Source of the DNA: Marasmius tenuissimus | Taxonomy: Eukaryota > Basidiomycota > Agaricomycetes > Agaricales > Marasmiaceae | Length of the DNA stretch: 64,000 nt | Assembly: GCA_029532415.1 (NCBI GenBank) | Contig: JAQOTA010000069.1 | Span: 2,170,001 to 2,234,000, forward strand | Reading direction: 5' to 3' | Part shown: positions 12,242 to 22,577 of the stretch, one piece after another | Layout: the number at the start of each line of letters is the position of its first letter | How positions within the stretch are numbered: the stretch's first letter is position 1 | The notes under the pieces: model-generated | Databases searched by the model: none | What the model was told of the DNA's origin: nothing | What the model saw: only the letters and a program-made list of their open reading frames with translations | Made by a program: the position numbers and the translations under genes

Positions 12242-13624
12242 TCAAAAGTTCTTTGGCTTTGGAGCCGTAGGATTTATTCTATGAAAGTCCGCAATCGCTT
12301 CTTTCGCATTCTTTAAGTTACTTGTGGGTTCCCAAGTATTTTCCTCAACTGGATAACCCTTCCAACTGACATAGTATTCTATCTTTCCTTTATCGTTCAG
12401 TTGACTATCTACAATCTCTTCAATTTCGTATTCTTTCCCACCATCTGCTTCAATAGGAGGGGGAGGAGAAGGTTTCTCTTGTGAGGGGAATTTGGGAGGA
12501 TGGTACGGAGTAAGGAGAGCTTCATTGAAGACTGGATGTATCTTCCAAGTATTTGGGAGTTCAAGTTTGTACGATGAAGGACCAATCTTTTTCAAGACTT
12601 TGAAAGGACCGTGTCGTTTGTTATCAAGTTTCTTGGCCAGACGTTTACTGGATATGTTTGTGGCCTCAACATAGACTTGGTCGCCTTCTTCATATTCCCT
12701 AGATTCAGACCGGTTTCGATCATAGAAGTGTTTCATGGTTTCCGCTGCATGTTTTAGGGATGAAGCAGCTTCTTCTTGGATCTGATCCATGGTCTTACTG
12801 AAGTGCTCTGCTCTGGGACTCCTGGTTCCATTCCTTCTTGGTTCCATTCCTTTCCAAGGGTGTTGTCCGTAGTTCATGAAGAACGGTGATTGACCAGTAC
12901 TTGAATGAACCTTATCATTGTATGAAAACTGGGCAATAGCTAACCAGTCGACCCAGTCATCTTGTCTGAAATTGACAAAGATTCGTAGGTACTTTTCAAT
13001 TTCTTGGTTCACTCGTTCTGTCTGACCATCTGTCTGAGGGTGGTATGCCATTGACTTGTTTGAGTCGATTCCAAGTATGTGGAATAAGCTCTCCATGAAT
13101 TTCGAATCAAACTGAGGCCCTCGGTCTGAGATGACCTTCCGGGGTAATCCATGTTCAATGTAAAATCGTGCTGTTCCTTCCAAAGTGATCTGTTGGTTTG
13201 TGGGAATGAAGATTGCCTTCTTGGTCAAACGATCTACAACAACCATGATCATATCTCGGCCCTGAGATAACGGGAGTGGGCCTATGAAGTCAATCGTTAC
13301 TATTTCCCATGCTTTCTCCGGAATTTCATTTGGCTGAAGCGGTGCCGTGAGCTTCTCTCTTCTTGGTTTAGCCTTTTGACATCTGTCACATCCATTGATA
13401 TAGCGTTTGACATCAAAGTTGATCTTAGGCCACCAATAGTTTCGGGTAATCAGCTCTAGCATCTTAAACTGTCCTGGATGTCCAGCTAGGGAGGTGTCAT
13501 GATGAAGATGAATAATATCTTCCCTAAGCTTTTCATCTTTAGGAACATAGACCCTGTCCTTCCATGTGACAACATCGTCGTTCTCTTCCCAGCCTTTTTC
13601 CTTCTTAGTCAATGATTCAATCAC
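12242..13624 (-). pseudogene. Gypsy-1 integrase with chromodomain
   Basis: The open stretch is 460 codons. It contains an HHCC zinc-binding domain (HHDTSLAGH ... CDRCQKAK), core catalytic residues in TIDFIGPLP, VISDRGPQFDS and TDGQTERVNQE, a GPF-type motif (RHGPFKVL), and a C-terminal chromodomain (YEIEEIVDSQ ... YYVSWKGYP ... NTWEPTSNL). Chromodomains of such elements steer integration toward modified histones. The segment is in frame with the RT segment upstream but separated from it by a TGA at 13634-13636. Confidence 0.92.
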
Positions 13625-13633
13625 AGACTGATC

Positions 13634-14782
13634 TCAATCTTTGTTTTCTTTGATCCGAGTCATTATGCTTTTGTCTAGTGATGCTATGACAATGAGGCAA
13701 AAAAGTTCTGGTTTGAGTAAAACAACGTTTTTGTTGTCATTTACCCCCCTCTCATGACCTGCTCGTCTCGACAGGTAGTCCGCTTTAGCATTTTGCCGTC
13801 CAGGTTTATGGTGCAGAGTAAAGTGGTAGTCCTGCATCATAGTTACCCATCTGGCCTGTCGTCGGTTCAAATCCTGTGGTTTTCTGAAGTATTCGAGGTT
13901 CTTATGATCTGTCCAGATCTTGAAATCTTCCATAGTACCCAACAGGTATTGTCTCCATTCGCGAAGGGCTATCACAATGGCAAGCATTTCCTTGTCGTAG
14001 ATTTCATAATTTCTCTCTGCTTCATTTAGCGAGTGAGAAAGGAATGCAATTGGTTTCCATTTGCCATCTTGGTACTGTGATAGTATAGCCCCTACTGCAA
14101 AGTCTGACGAATCTGCTTCAATGCGGAATTTCCCATCATCTCTGGGTATGGCTAGCACAGGGGCCGTTGTGACTCTTATCTTCAGGTCGTTAAAGGCCTC
14201 TTCTTGTGCATTTGTCCATTCCCAGCTCTGTTTCCCAGTTAGCTTGTGCAAAGCATGTGCCACATGTGAGAAATCTCGGATGAAACATCGGTAAAAGTTG
14301 ATGAATCCAAGGAACTGTTGTACATCCCTCTTGTCTTTTGGTGTGGGCCATTCACTGACAGCTTTCACCTTGACTGGATCCATTCTGACTTGTCCCTTTC
14401 CAATGATCAAACCAAGGAATTCAATCTCTAGTTGTTCAAATTGGCATTTCTCTGGTTTCAAGTACAACTTGTGTGCACAAAGCTTATCTAGGATTCGGCG
14501 GACCATCTCCCTGTGTTCCTCCAAAGTCTTCGTGAAGACAAGGATATTGTCCATGTATACAACAACTTTCCCTGTGTTGATTTCTTCACAGAGAATGGTA
14601 TTCATCATTGTCTGGAACGTTGCAGGTGAATTGGTCAGACCGAAAAACATGACAAGCGGTTCAAACATCCCTCTGTTTGTGAGGAATGCTGCCTTCCATT
14701 CATCTCCCTCTTTGATCCTGATATTATTGAAACCCCATCGAACATATATTTGAAAACCAAACGGCACCTTTGAGTTTGTCAA
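13634..14782 (-). pseudogene. Gypsy-1 reverse transcriptase C-terminal half and RNase H
   Basis: The RT palm motif reads YMDNILVF (about 14540-14563) where an active enzyme has YxDD, so the second catalytic aspartate is replaced by asparagine. RNase H follows (IEADSSDFAVGAILSQ, NYEIYDKEMLAI, TDHKNLEYF). The N-terminal RT half is in another frame because of a 1-nt indel near 14764. Confidence 0.9.
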
Positions 14783-15581
14783 TGAGTTCCTGTGTCAACG
14801 GCAGAGGATAGCAATTTTTGATTGTCTGCTCGTTGAGTTTTCTGTAGTCTTGTACAGGTCTCAGTTTCCCATCCTTCTTTTTGACGAAGAAGAAGGGTGA
14901 CGCCATTGGTGACTTAGATGGTCGAATTCGACTGGTTCTCAAGTTCTCCTCTAGGAATACATCAAGCTCTTGTTGTTCTGCCGGGCTGAGAGGGTATATC
15001 TTAGCAGAGTTCTGACCTTTTGCTCCTGGGATCAATTCAATGGCATGGTCCCAGGGGCGTCTTGGTGGTAATTGGTCAAAATCCTTCTTATCAAAGATGT
15101 CCCTGAAGTCCTGGTATGCTTCTGGAACAATCTCTTCAAAGGTCTGCTCTTCCTTTTCCTTTTTGGCTTCATGTGCCAGTTTGGTGGACACATTTTCTTG
15201 AGCTCGTATGTGTAGTTCCTGTTGGATGTCTACTACAAGTATTCGATCTCCAGCTTCTATCTCTGGATCATCGTCCTCATCAGGATCATCTTCTGGTTTG
15301 GCATCAGATTCAATGGGTCGGCATTCTTTGGGGCATCTATTGAACAGAATTTCTCCTGTTCGCCAGTCAACACTAGGGCTGTGTTGCTTAAGCCATTCAT
15401 GACCAATAAATATATCAGCTTTGCCAAGGTTGGTAACTGCAAAGCTAAGTGTCTCGATATGATTTCTTATCGTGACTCTCAGATCAACATATTCCGAGAT
15501 TGGACCTCCGGAATTGAGTGTTCCGTCTGCATTGTATACAGGGATCGATCTGACATACTTCTTGGTATTAATGCCATGTTC
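14724..15581 (-). pseudogene. Gypsy-1 protease-RT linker and RT N-terminal half
   Basis: Read leftward from the stop at 15582-15584, the frame gives the end of the protease domain (IFIGHEWL), an acidic linker, then the RT start (SKSPMASPFFFVKKKDGKLR, YRKLNEQT). The frame runs off near 14764, where a 1-nt indel shifts it relative to the 14782 segment. Confidence 0.88.
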
Positions 15582-16439
15582 TCAAATGAATCGTTCATTG
15601 ATTGCACTGCCTGTGCACCCACTATCGAGTAGTGCCTTTACATCTAAAGATCTTTGATCATCTAGTGTGGTGACAACCAGATTTATGTTCGTTTGGCTTC
15701 CGTTTCCTCGAATGTAGCAGGGTGGTGTCTTTAGTTCATTAAGAGCTTCAACAACGTTCCAGTCATTGAGTAGATTGAGCTCTCTTAGAACTAGTTCAGT
15801 GCATTCAACTCGTTTCTTTGGGTGAACCATTGTTCTGAGTAAGATGATTCCCATGTCCGAGGGCATCTGCTGTAACCGTTGTGCATACCACTGGCTTGTC
15901 CAGGGTTGCAGCCGCCAGTTGTTGAACCGTGGACCCTTTTCAATTTGTTTCAGTGCATCATCTATTTCTGGAATGACTAAGCTATGGTCTACAAATCGAA
16001 AAGTGTGCTTCCCTCTGGAGTTTTCACTATTTCCAGGGGTTCTTTCAGGGTCCTGGTCCAACAAATCTTTCAACAATCCGTTTCTGTCTTCCTGTGTCAT
16101 TGTCTGAACATCAGGTCTCTCCTTCTCTTTGTCCCCTTCTTCAGGGCAATCAAAGAATTTGTGTCCCGGCTTTTGGCATTTAAAGCACAGGCCTTTCCTC
16201 TTCATGGTTTCCCTGTCCATTTTCCCTGAAACTGGGATGGTATCTTTCTCTGCTGGTGGTGGTAGATCTGTCTTGGGTTTTTGTGTCATCGGTGGTTGTA
16301 CGTGGTTGGGAATTACTTCCACAGGGTTAATGGATTGGGTGGTGTTGGCTGTTACACCCTTGTACCATAGGAGGATCATCTGATATAAGACCCATAGGAG
16401 AGTGAGGAAGTCAGGAGCAGGTTGTTGAATGTGGTTCAT
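15582..16439 (-). pseudogene. Gypsy-1 gag C-terminus and protease N-terminus
   Basis: It has one CCHC zinc knuckle (CFKCQKPGHKFFDC) and the aspartic protease motif ALLDSGCTGSAI (about 15600-15636). It ends at TGA 15582-15584, followed in frame by EHGINTKK. The capsid part expected before the zinc knuckle is not present. Confidence 0.85.
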
Positions 16440-17143
16440 GGTGTGTGGATGTGCGGGTTAAAGTGTGGTATTCTTGGTTTCATAAGGTAAAATGTAATCT
16501 AGAGTCCACTACTAAACTGATTGAGATCTTATATTTTCGATCACAGATCAATCGTTCGTCTCCTTCTTCACCGACTACCTCACTCAGGTAGATGCGGGTT
16601 CTATTGTAAAGGTATCTATCGTATCAACTCATCTAGTTCAACTTTCCTTCGAAACTAAACTTGTTCTTCGTCAATTGGCTTCATAAGGAAACCAACCCCA
16701 GGTTGTACCGTATGTAAGTAAATGTAAATATGTAGCAACGGAGCCCGAGAACTTCTATCAATTCGCAATTGCCCAGCCGACATCTCTCAGTTTAGAAGCT
16801 GAGATAGCTGAAGTCTTCCTGGGAAGGGGAATTGGCCCCTAAACTACCCCCAATGAAGGAGAATAGCCAAAGCTCGTTTCAATAAAAGTGGCTTCTTTCA
16901 CTGATTGGGTGCGCCGGACCTTCTTCGGGCAGCCAACTCAGCGAGACCAACAGTATACCCGGAAATATACGTGGGATTTATCCAGTCACCGGCGGAAGGG
17001 GAAAGATGATGAAAGGGGAAAAGGGATGAGGGTATGGGAGGTGTAGTGTGTAGGATCAAGGTTTCGGGATAGGGGATATGATGTAATATGAAAGATCAAA
17101 GGTTTAGGGTAGGGGGATGTGCGATGGTCAAGAGGAATAAGGA
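16440..17143 (-). other. Gypsy-1 leader with missing capsid region
   Basis: No capsid-like frame is found in these 0.7 kb, although a complete Ty3 gag needs about 200 codons before the zinc knuckle. The stretch seems to be leader sequence plus remains after an internal deletion. Confidence 0.6.
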
Positions 17144-17154
17144 AGTCTTGAGCT
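17144..17154 (-). other. Gypsy-1 self-complementary primer-binding site
   Basis: In element direction, two bases (TT) after the 5' LTR, comes AGCTCAAGACT. The LTR contains its exact complement AGTCTTGAGCT (17261-17271, and 11855-11865 in the other LTR), 34 nt downstream of the start of TATATAAG (17298-17305), i.e. at the expected 5' end of the RNA. This is the 11-nt self-priming arrangement known from Tf1/sushi elements. No tRNA 3' end (TGG...) is seen here. Confidence 0.8.
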
Positions 17155-17156
17155 AA

Positions 17157-17533
17157 TGTCAGCAATCACCAGATCTGACCTGAGATGCGTCGCACTAAGC
17201 TTTCAGACGAGAGGGAACAAGGCAAAGATAAGAGAACTCTATACTGGTGAGGAATAAACCAGCTCAAGACTGGGGAATACATGCAGAGTATCTACTTCTT
17301 ATATACTACTTGGAGGACTGCAGTGTGTCTACAGTGAGGTATGACATCGAGGTATGACATTGTGAAACAGTATCTGAAACAGGACCGACATGTGTCTACA
17401 GCATGTGGGTCCCTTCATGTATCTACCATGTGTCCATATGATAAGATGCGGGTCATGTGAGGGATAAGATATAGATAAGATGAAAAATGATAAGATAAGG
17501 AGAAAAGATAAGATAGAAGGGAAATTCATGACA
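17157..17533 (-). repeat. Gypsy-1 5' LTR
   Basis: 377 bp. In element direction it carries TATATAAG (17305 to 17298) and the predicted transcript start at about 17271. It lacks one 20-nt repeat unit present in the other LTR. Confidence 0.9.
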
Positions 17534-17538
17534 AGTTA

Positions 17539-19193
17539 CTCCTATGGAGACAGATGAAGATATGTGCGACCTTGCTCAGGAAGGGGGAGTAAATTACCTG
17601 GTTTATTTGCTGAATAACGGTCATCAACTATATGGTCTTCAAGCCAGTAGTTATGATGATGTTCGTGAATGGACATATAAACAAGTCCAGAAACGTCCTA
17701 AAGATGAACGACCATCTTGGGAAGCAGCATGCAGACTGGAATTACAATCACTGAAAGATCGAAATGTCTTTGATGTGGTTACACTACCTAAAGGCCGAAA
17801 AGCAGTTAAATCCTGCTGGGTATTTGATATCAAGTCTGATGGCTGTAAAAAGGCAGGACTTGTTGCGAAAGGATTTTCGCAAAAACAAGGGATAGATTAT
17901 AACGAGTTGTTCTCTCCTGTAGTACAATTTGAAACCGTATGACTTCTATTGGCACTAGCAGTGCTTGAAGATTGGGAGATCTCTGCGCTAGACGTTAAAA
18001 CAGCATTTCTCTATGGTGCCTTAGATGAGGAGATATACATGGAACAGCCTGAAGGCTTCGTTGAGGACTCCAGCAAGGTTTGGAGGTTACGCAAAGCATT
18101 ATATGGATTAAAACAGGCATCTTGAGCCTGGTGGCGTCAATGTACTGAATCCATGAAATGTCTGGGATTCAAACGATGCTTATCCGATGCTGGCGTATAT
18201 GTCTTCAACAAAAATGGCAATATGGTTATTGCTGTAGTTTATGTTGATGATGCCTTGTTTATGGGTCCAGATCGCAACCTAGTCAATAGACTGAAAAGCA
18301 ATTTCATGAAAATCTGGGAATGCCAAGATTTAGGCGAGCCTACAGAATTCTTACGAATGCGAATTACTCGTAATCGGAAGAACTGCACATTGATCCTTGA
18401 TCAGCGGGACTATCTTGATAAGATAATTCGTAAATTCGGAGTTCTGAACGCCAAAACGGCATATACGCCATTGCCTGATGGCTATAATCCTACCCAAAAC
18501 CAAGGGAAGGTTAATCCTGAGATTAGGCATAGATTCCAATCAGTGATAGGATCATTGCTTTATCTGGCACTTGGAACATGTCCAGATATTTCTTTTGCTG
18601 TAATCAAAATGTCACAGTATGGTGCAAATCCTAGTGAGGAACACCTACAGAAGGCTTTATACATTGTGAAATATTTAGTTCACACTGCAAAGTATGAACT
18701 TATTTACGATGGAAAATCAAATCATGGATTGATTGCCTTTGCTGACTCTGATTGGGCAACTGATAAAGATGATCGTAAATCACAGACTGGATATATTGTA
18801 AAGCTTGCCAATGCACCAGTTTGTTGGGTTTCTCAGAAACGAAAGACTGTTGCATTATCATCCACAGAAGCAGAGTATATGGCTCTTTCTGACTGTACAC
18901 ATCAGGCATGTTGGATGAAGTTGTTATTGAACGAATTAAACTTTCCCATTAAATCGATACCATGTGTCAGCGACAATCAAGGTGCTATCTTCCTCAGCAG
19001 CAATGAAGCTACTGATAAAAGGACGAAACACATTGATAATCGGTATCATTTTATTAGGGGAGCAGTCGAAGAAAACAAAGTCAAAATATACTTTGTCGAA
19101 ACTGCTAAGCAACCTGCAGACCTTCTTACAAAGAATCTTGGCAGAACAAAGTTTGAATTGTTCAGGCAATCTTTAAGATTAACTTTTCACTGA
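17539..19193 (+). pseudogene. Copia-1 pol, second part: RT and RNase H
   Basis: It continues the copia-1 pol frame after gypsy-1. RT is recognised by [39 protein letters not shown] and the catalytic YVDDALFMG (about 18240-18266). RNase H is recognised by DSDWATDKDD, SSTEAEYMAL and DNQGAI. In-frame TGAs lie at 17940 and 18123. At the first, copia-2 in this window has arginine (ETVRMML), so CGA to TGA is the simple explanation. The natural stop is TGA 19191-19193. Confidence 0.92.
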
Positions 19194-19228
19194 GTACAAT
19201 CTTACATGATGAACTTAGTGAGGAGGAG

Positions 19229-19684
19229 TGTTGAACATGATGGATATCATGTGATAGATATTGACGTGTTATTTACACGTCACACTATTTATAGAGCTAT
19301 GCCTCTAGGAACACTTGCGCTCTCATGCAAGAATGTATCTACGTAGTTATTGCTTCACAAATGACACTGTAGATATCTACTACGTATGTAGTTACATCAA
19401 GTATGATGCTCATAGTCCAAAGTGCGAGGCACAACGGACAAAAGACTCATTAGTATTGGCTAAATACCTACTTCTAGTAGTAGTTTCATAGTATTGTATT
19501 TACTCTTACATGTACAGAAACTTGTGTATAAAAGCTGGTATTCCAAGGCCTTAAGCCTTAGGACAATCCACTTGATTATCACCTCTTCACAAGCATCTCA
19601 AGTCTACAAGAACACTCTGTGTATTACCCATGTGAGGTTTACTTCGTTATACCCACTGTGCACTTTAACTATGCTGGCTCAACA
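19229..19684 (+). repeat. Copia-1 3' LTR
   Basis: 456 bp, the same ends and length as the 5' LTR. The TSD copy GATTG follows directly. Confidence 0.95.
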
Positions 19685-19689
19685 GATTG

Positions 19690-20097
19690 ATGCCAACCAC
19701 AGGAGAGGTCTGAGGCAGTGAAGACTGGTTAATGAAGAAGAAACCCCCTGTACCCTCTACGACGAGCCTTGTTCCTCCCCTTATCTTTCGCATGTGGGGA
19801 ACGAAGACTTGGTCATCGCCTCCTCCAAGTTGAACGAACCTCTAGTCTTCCATGTTTTTAGCTCGCACATCTGATTCTTTCGTTGTTTAAATCAGCAAAG
19901 GTGCGTTGGACTACAAACAAAGACGTTTCGAGATTCTCATATGCTTATCTGTGCAGACGTAATCTATTACTGGCATTGTCATGCCCAAAACCCCAATCAT
20001 CTGGGACGGAAGGAACAATCTGAGGATAGCAAGGGGGGGAACAGGAGTGTTCGAAGGGCAGAGGGTGAAGGAAGAGAGATCAGAGTACCTACATCTT
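19690..20097. other. Host spacer between copia-1 and the solo LTR
   Basis: No gene is seen. Part of it (about 19850-19930) faintly resembles 400-470 in the flank of 7TM copy 1. It may be flank DNA of a lost 7TM copy. Confidence 0.4.
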
Positions 20098-20312
20098 TGT
20101 CAGCAATCACCAGATCTGACCTGGTGACGCGTCGCACTAAGCTTTCAGACAAGAGGGAACGAAGCAAAGAATAGAGAACTCTATACTGGTGAGGAATAAA
20201 CCAGATCAAGACTGGGGAATACATGCAGAGTATCTACTTCTTATATACTACTTGGAGGACTGCGGTGTGTGTCTACAGTGAGGTATGACATTGAGGTATG
20301 ACATTGTGAAAC
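20098..20312 (-). repeat. Solo LTR of the gypsy-1 family, left part
   Basis: Matches the gypsy-1 LTR from its TGTCAGCAATCACC end. The host TSD copy ATCTT is at 20093-20097. The LTR is broken at GAAAC (20308-20312), the TSD of gypsy-2, and resumes at 33214. In the primer-match region this copy reads AGATCAAGACT instead of AGCTCAAGACT. Confidence 0.93.
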
Positions 20313-20796
20313 TGTCATGAAGACGCCACTTTTCCCTCCACCATTTGCTCACATGATTATCACATGTCCTTTTCTCACGGTCACTTACTATACATCCTTA
20401 TTTCTCACAATTCCCTTTCTTAACCCACCATCGCGTAGCCTTAACCCACATCGCGCAGCCATCCCATTATCTCATACCGACTCATTCCTTATTCATCCTT
20501 GACTCATACTTACTCATACACGACTCATAGGTAGCCACTCCGACTCCAGCTCTGACTGTAGGATAGGTATATAAGCTAGCTAGTCTTCACCTGGTCCCTC
20601 ATCTTGACCTCTTGTCGTTGGGACCAGGTGAGTAGTACAGTCTCCTTCGCTTTCCTTCTCTACAATAGATCTAACTTGTCGTTGGGACCAGTTCTGCCTT
20701 ATCTCTGCCTGAGTCGAGCCCGCTGCTCCTCTCCTAGCTTGCTACCACCGTTCTCTGCCTTCGCCGTCTCCGATAGACGCTCAGCACTTCGTGACA
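20313..20796 (+). repeat. Gypsy-2 5' LTR
   Basis: 484 bp. It carries TATATAAG (20568-20575) and, 33 nt after its start, ATCTTGACCT (20601-20610), the predicted RNA 5' end. A CTTGTCGTTGGGACCAG unit occurs twice (about 20611 and 20675). Confidence 0.95.
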
Positions 20797-20798
20797 TT

Positions 20799-20808
20799 AG
20801 GTCAAGAT
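20799..20808 (+). other. Gypsy-2 self-complementary primer-binding site
   Basis: AGGTCAAGAT, two bases after the LTR, is the exact reverse complement of ATCTTGACCT at the predicted transcript start in the LTR (20601-20610). This is the same geometry as in gypsy-1, with a different sequence. Confidence 0.78.
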
Positions 20809-20985
20809 CCTTTATTGCACTGACAGCCTCGCTGAAAGGAAGGTTGTCCTTGCAAGTCTACAGCGGCTCCTGCACGAGACTGTTATCAACAACCACACGG
20901 AGTAGACCCCAAGACTTCCTTATTCTGGAACCAGAGAAATCCCACACAAACCAGCTGGTACAAGTGTAAAAACCAACCCTGCCCA

Positions 20986-22572
20986 AATGCTACTCCAGAG
21001 AATTCAATCCCTGAGACTTTTCCCTTCGAAGACGACGAAGTACTTAATCCTATCCCTGCTCCCCGTGTACCAACCCCTGAACAAGAACCGTCACCTCCGT
21101 CGCCACCGCTCTCCACTTCAGAACTTACAACTTCACTTGCATGCCTCACAGTAGCAGGCCCATCAGAAAAACCCGACAGTCCACCTACCGCTGCCAATCC
21201 CGTCACTCCTAGTCCTCTTGACACACCGATTGCCCGTACCAAGATCCCAGCATTTGTTGCCTCAGAAGCCACCTTCGCTGTAATCCAGACCCCGACCAAT
21301 ACCAGACCATCTTCCGCTGCTGCACACAGAGCTCCTTCACCCACCGCATCCACCACATCTACCCATACTTCAGAATCTGACACCACCAATATGTCTACAT
21401 CCACTACTGCGAGCCAAGCCACGCTGGACGAAGTCCTGAAGGCAATGGTGAAATCCCAGAAAGAAACCCAAGCACAGTTAGACGCCATCAGAGAAGCCTT
21501 CCAATCCAACAAAGAGCCGGGAAGGATCATTGCCAAACCCAGTAACTTCAAGGGGGAAACCTGGGATGTGGCTCGATTCCTACCCATGTTCAAGAACTGG
21601 GCTATACAAGAGAAGGTTCTCCAGCACCCAACGGAGAAAGATCAATTGGACAAGCGGAAGACAATTCAGTCTGCTCTGTCCTTCTGTGAAGGGAAGGCAG
21701 GAGCTTGGGCAGCCTACTACCTGATACAGGCCAACAAGGTAGCCCTGGGAGAGCTCCCTGCCAATCAGTTCCCTTTCGGAGGAAGATGGGCTCAGTTCGA
21801 AGAAGCCTTCAAAGTCCGATTCGGGGCAGCCAATGAAAAGGCGGATGCCATCGAAATCCTTACCAACCTTAAACAGGGGAACAAGACTGTAACTCTCTAC
21901 AGTCAGGAATTCAAGGAGGCTGCAATGAAGACAGGGCTATCAGACACAGATCTTCGAATCTGATACCGCAAGGGTCTGAACGCGGACCTTAAACGATTAT
22001 TGGTGATGATGGAATTGTCCCAAGGAGAACCTGCCAATCTAACCGAACTAGAAACACGAGCTTGCAAAGCAGAGAGGTCCTTGCAGGAGGAAGGATTAGC
22101 GGCCAAGAGACAGGTAGAAACGACTGTCACTACTATTAGCACGAACCGTTCCAACATCCCCACAGGAAACGGACGCACTAGGGAGGACTTTGTGAAAGCA
22201 ATGCGGGGGAAGTGTTACGGATGCGGGGCGAGTGATCATACCAAGGCTAATGGGAACCATGGACAGGATAAATGCAACTACTGCGCACGTCCTGGACACA
22301 GGTCCAATGTATGCCAGGATAAGTACCTAGGGAGAGCACCTGGAGGAGGAATTCGACGCCAACAGATTTCAGCCACCCCTTTCACTCTCTTCCTGGATGA
22401 ACCGACACCTACACCTTCGTACTCACCACTGCCAACGGCCCCTACTGCCCAAATTTCTGCCACTCCCTCTTCCACTCCCAACATGGATGCCGTTGCCCAA
22501 ATCGCTGCCCTTCAACAAGCCCTAGCCCAACAGAACACTATTCTCCAACAACTCATGCAAAAGGATTTTTAA
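20986..22572 (+). pseudogene. Gypsy-2 gag (one in-frame stop)
   Basis: An open Pro/Ser/Thr-rich stretch from about 20986 leads in frame into an ATG at 21391. The start may be either that ATG or further upstream. The capsid-like region (about 21520-21960: FKGETWDVARFLPMFKNW, WAQFEEAFKVRFG) is followed by TGA 21961-21963 and then YRKGLNADLKRLL. The nucleocapsid has a classic CCHC knuckle (CNYCARPGHRSNVC) preceded by a second cysteine cluster (CYGCGASDH). It ends at TAA 22570-22572. Pol lies in the -1 frame, overlapping a GATTTTTAAG run. Confidence 0.85.
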
Positions 22573-22577
22573 GTAGG

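Larger units (their letters stand above)
11750..17533 (-). mobile_element. Gypsy-1, chromodomain Ty3 element inserted in copia-1
   Basis: LTRs are 11750-12147 (its 3' LTR) and 17157-17533 (its 5' LTR). The TSD is AGTTA (11745-11749 and 17534-17538). In its own direction the LTR begins TGTCATGAATTTC and ends TGACA. The coding region on the minus strand runs gag remnant, protease, RT, RNase H, integrase, chromodomain: a chromovirus. The capsid-coding region is missing and the RT active site is changed to YMDN, so this copy cannot move by itself. It also shows a frameshift and two stops. Confidence 0.93.
5800..19684 (+). mobile_element. Copia-1, complete Ty1/copia LTR retrotransposon interrupted by gypsy-1
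   Basis: The element is bounded by 456-bp LTRs (5800-6255 and 19229-19684) that begin TGTTGA and end TCAACA. The TSD is GATTG (5795-5799 and 19685-19689). A tRNA primer site follows the left LTR and a purine tract (AGTGAGGAGGAG, 19217-19228) precedes the right one. Domain order is gag, protease, integrase, RT, RNase H, as in Ty1/copia. Gypsy-1 occupies 11750-17533, and removing it with one TSD copy restores the pol frame. The coding region carries a frameshift and several stops, so this copy is not autonomous. The LTRs differ at about 7 of 456 positions, so the insertion is recent. Confidence 0.95.

Noticed and set aside
20317..20502. 61-codon frame repeated at 32734-32919
   Set aside because: It lies within the gypsy-2 LTR and is repeated only because the LTR is.
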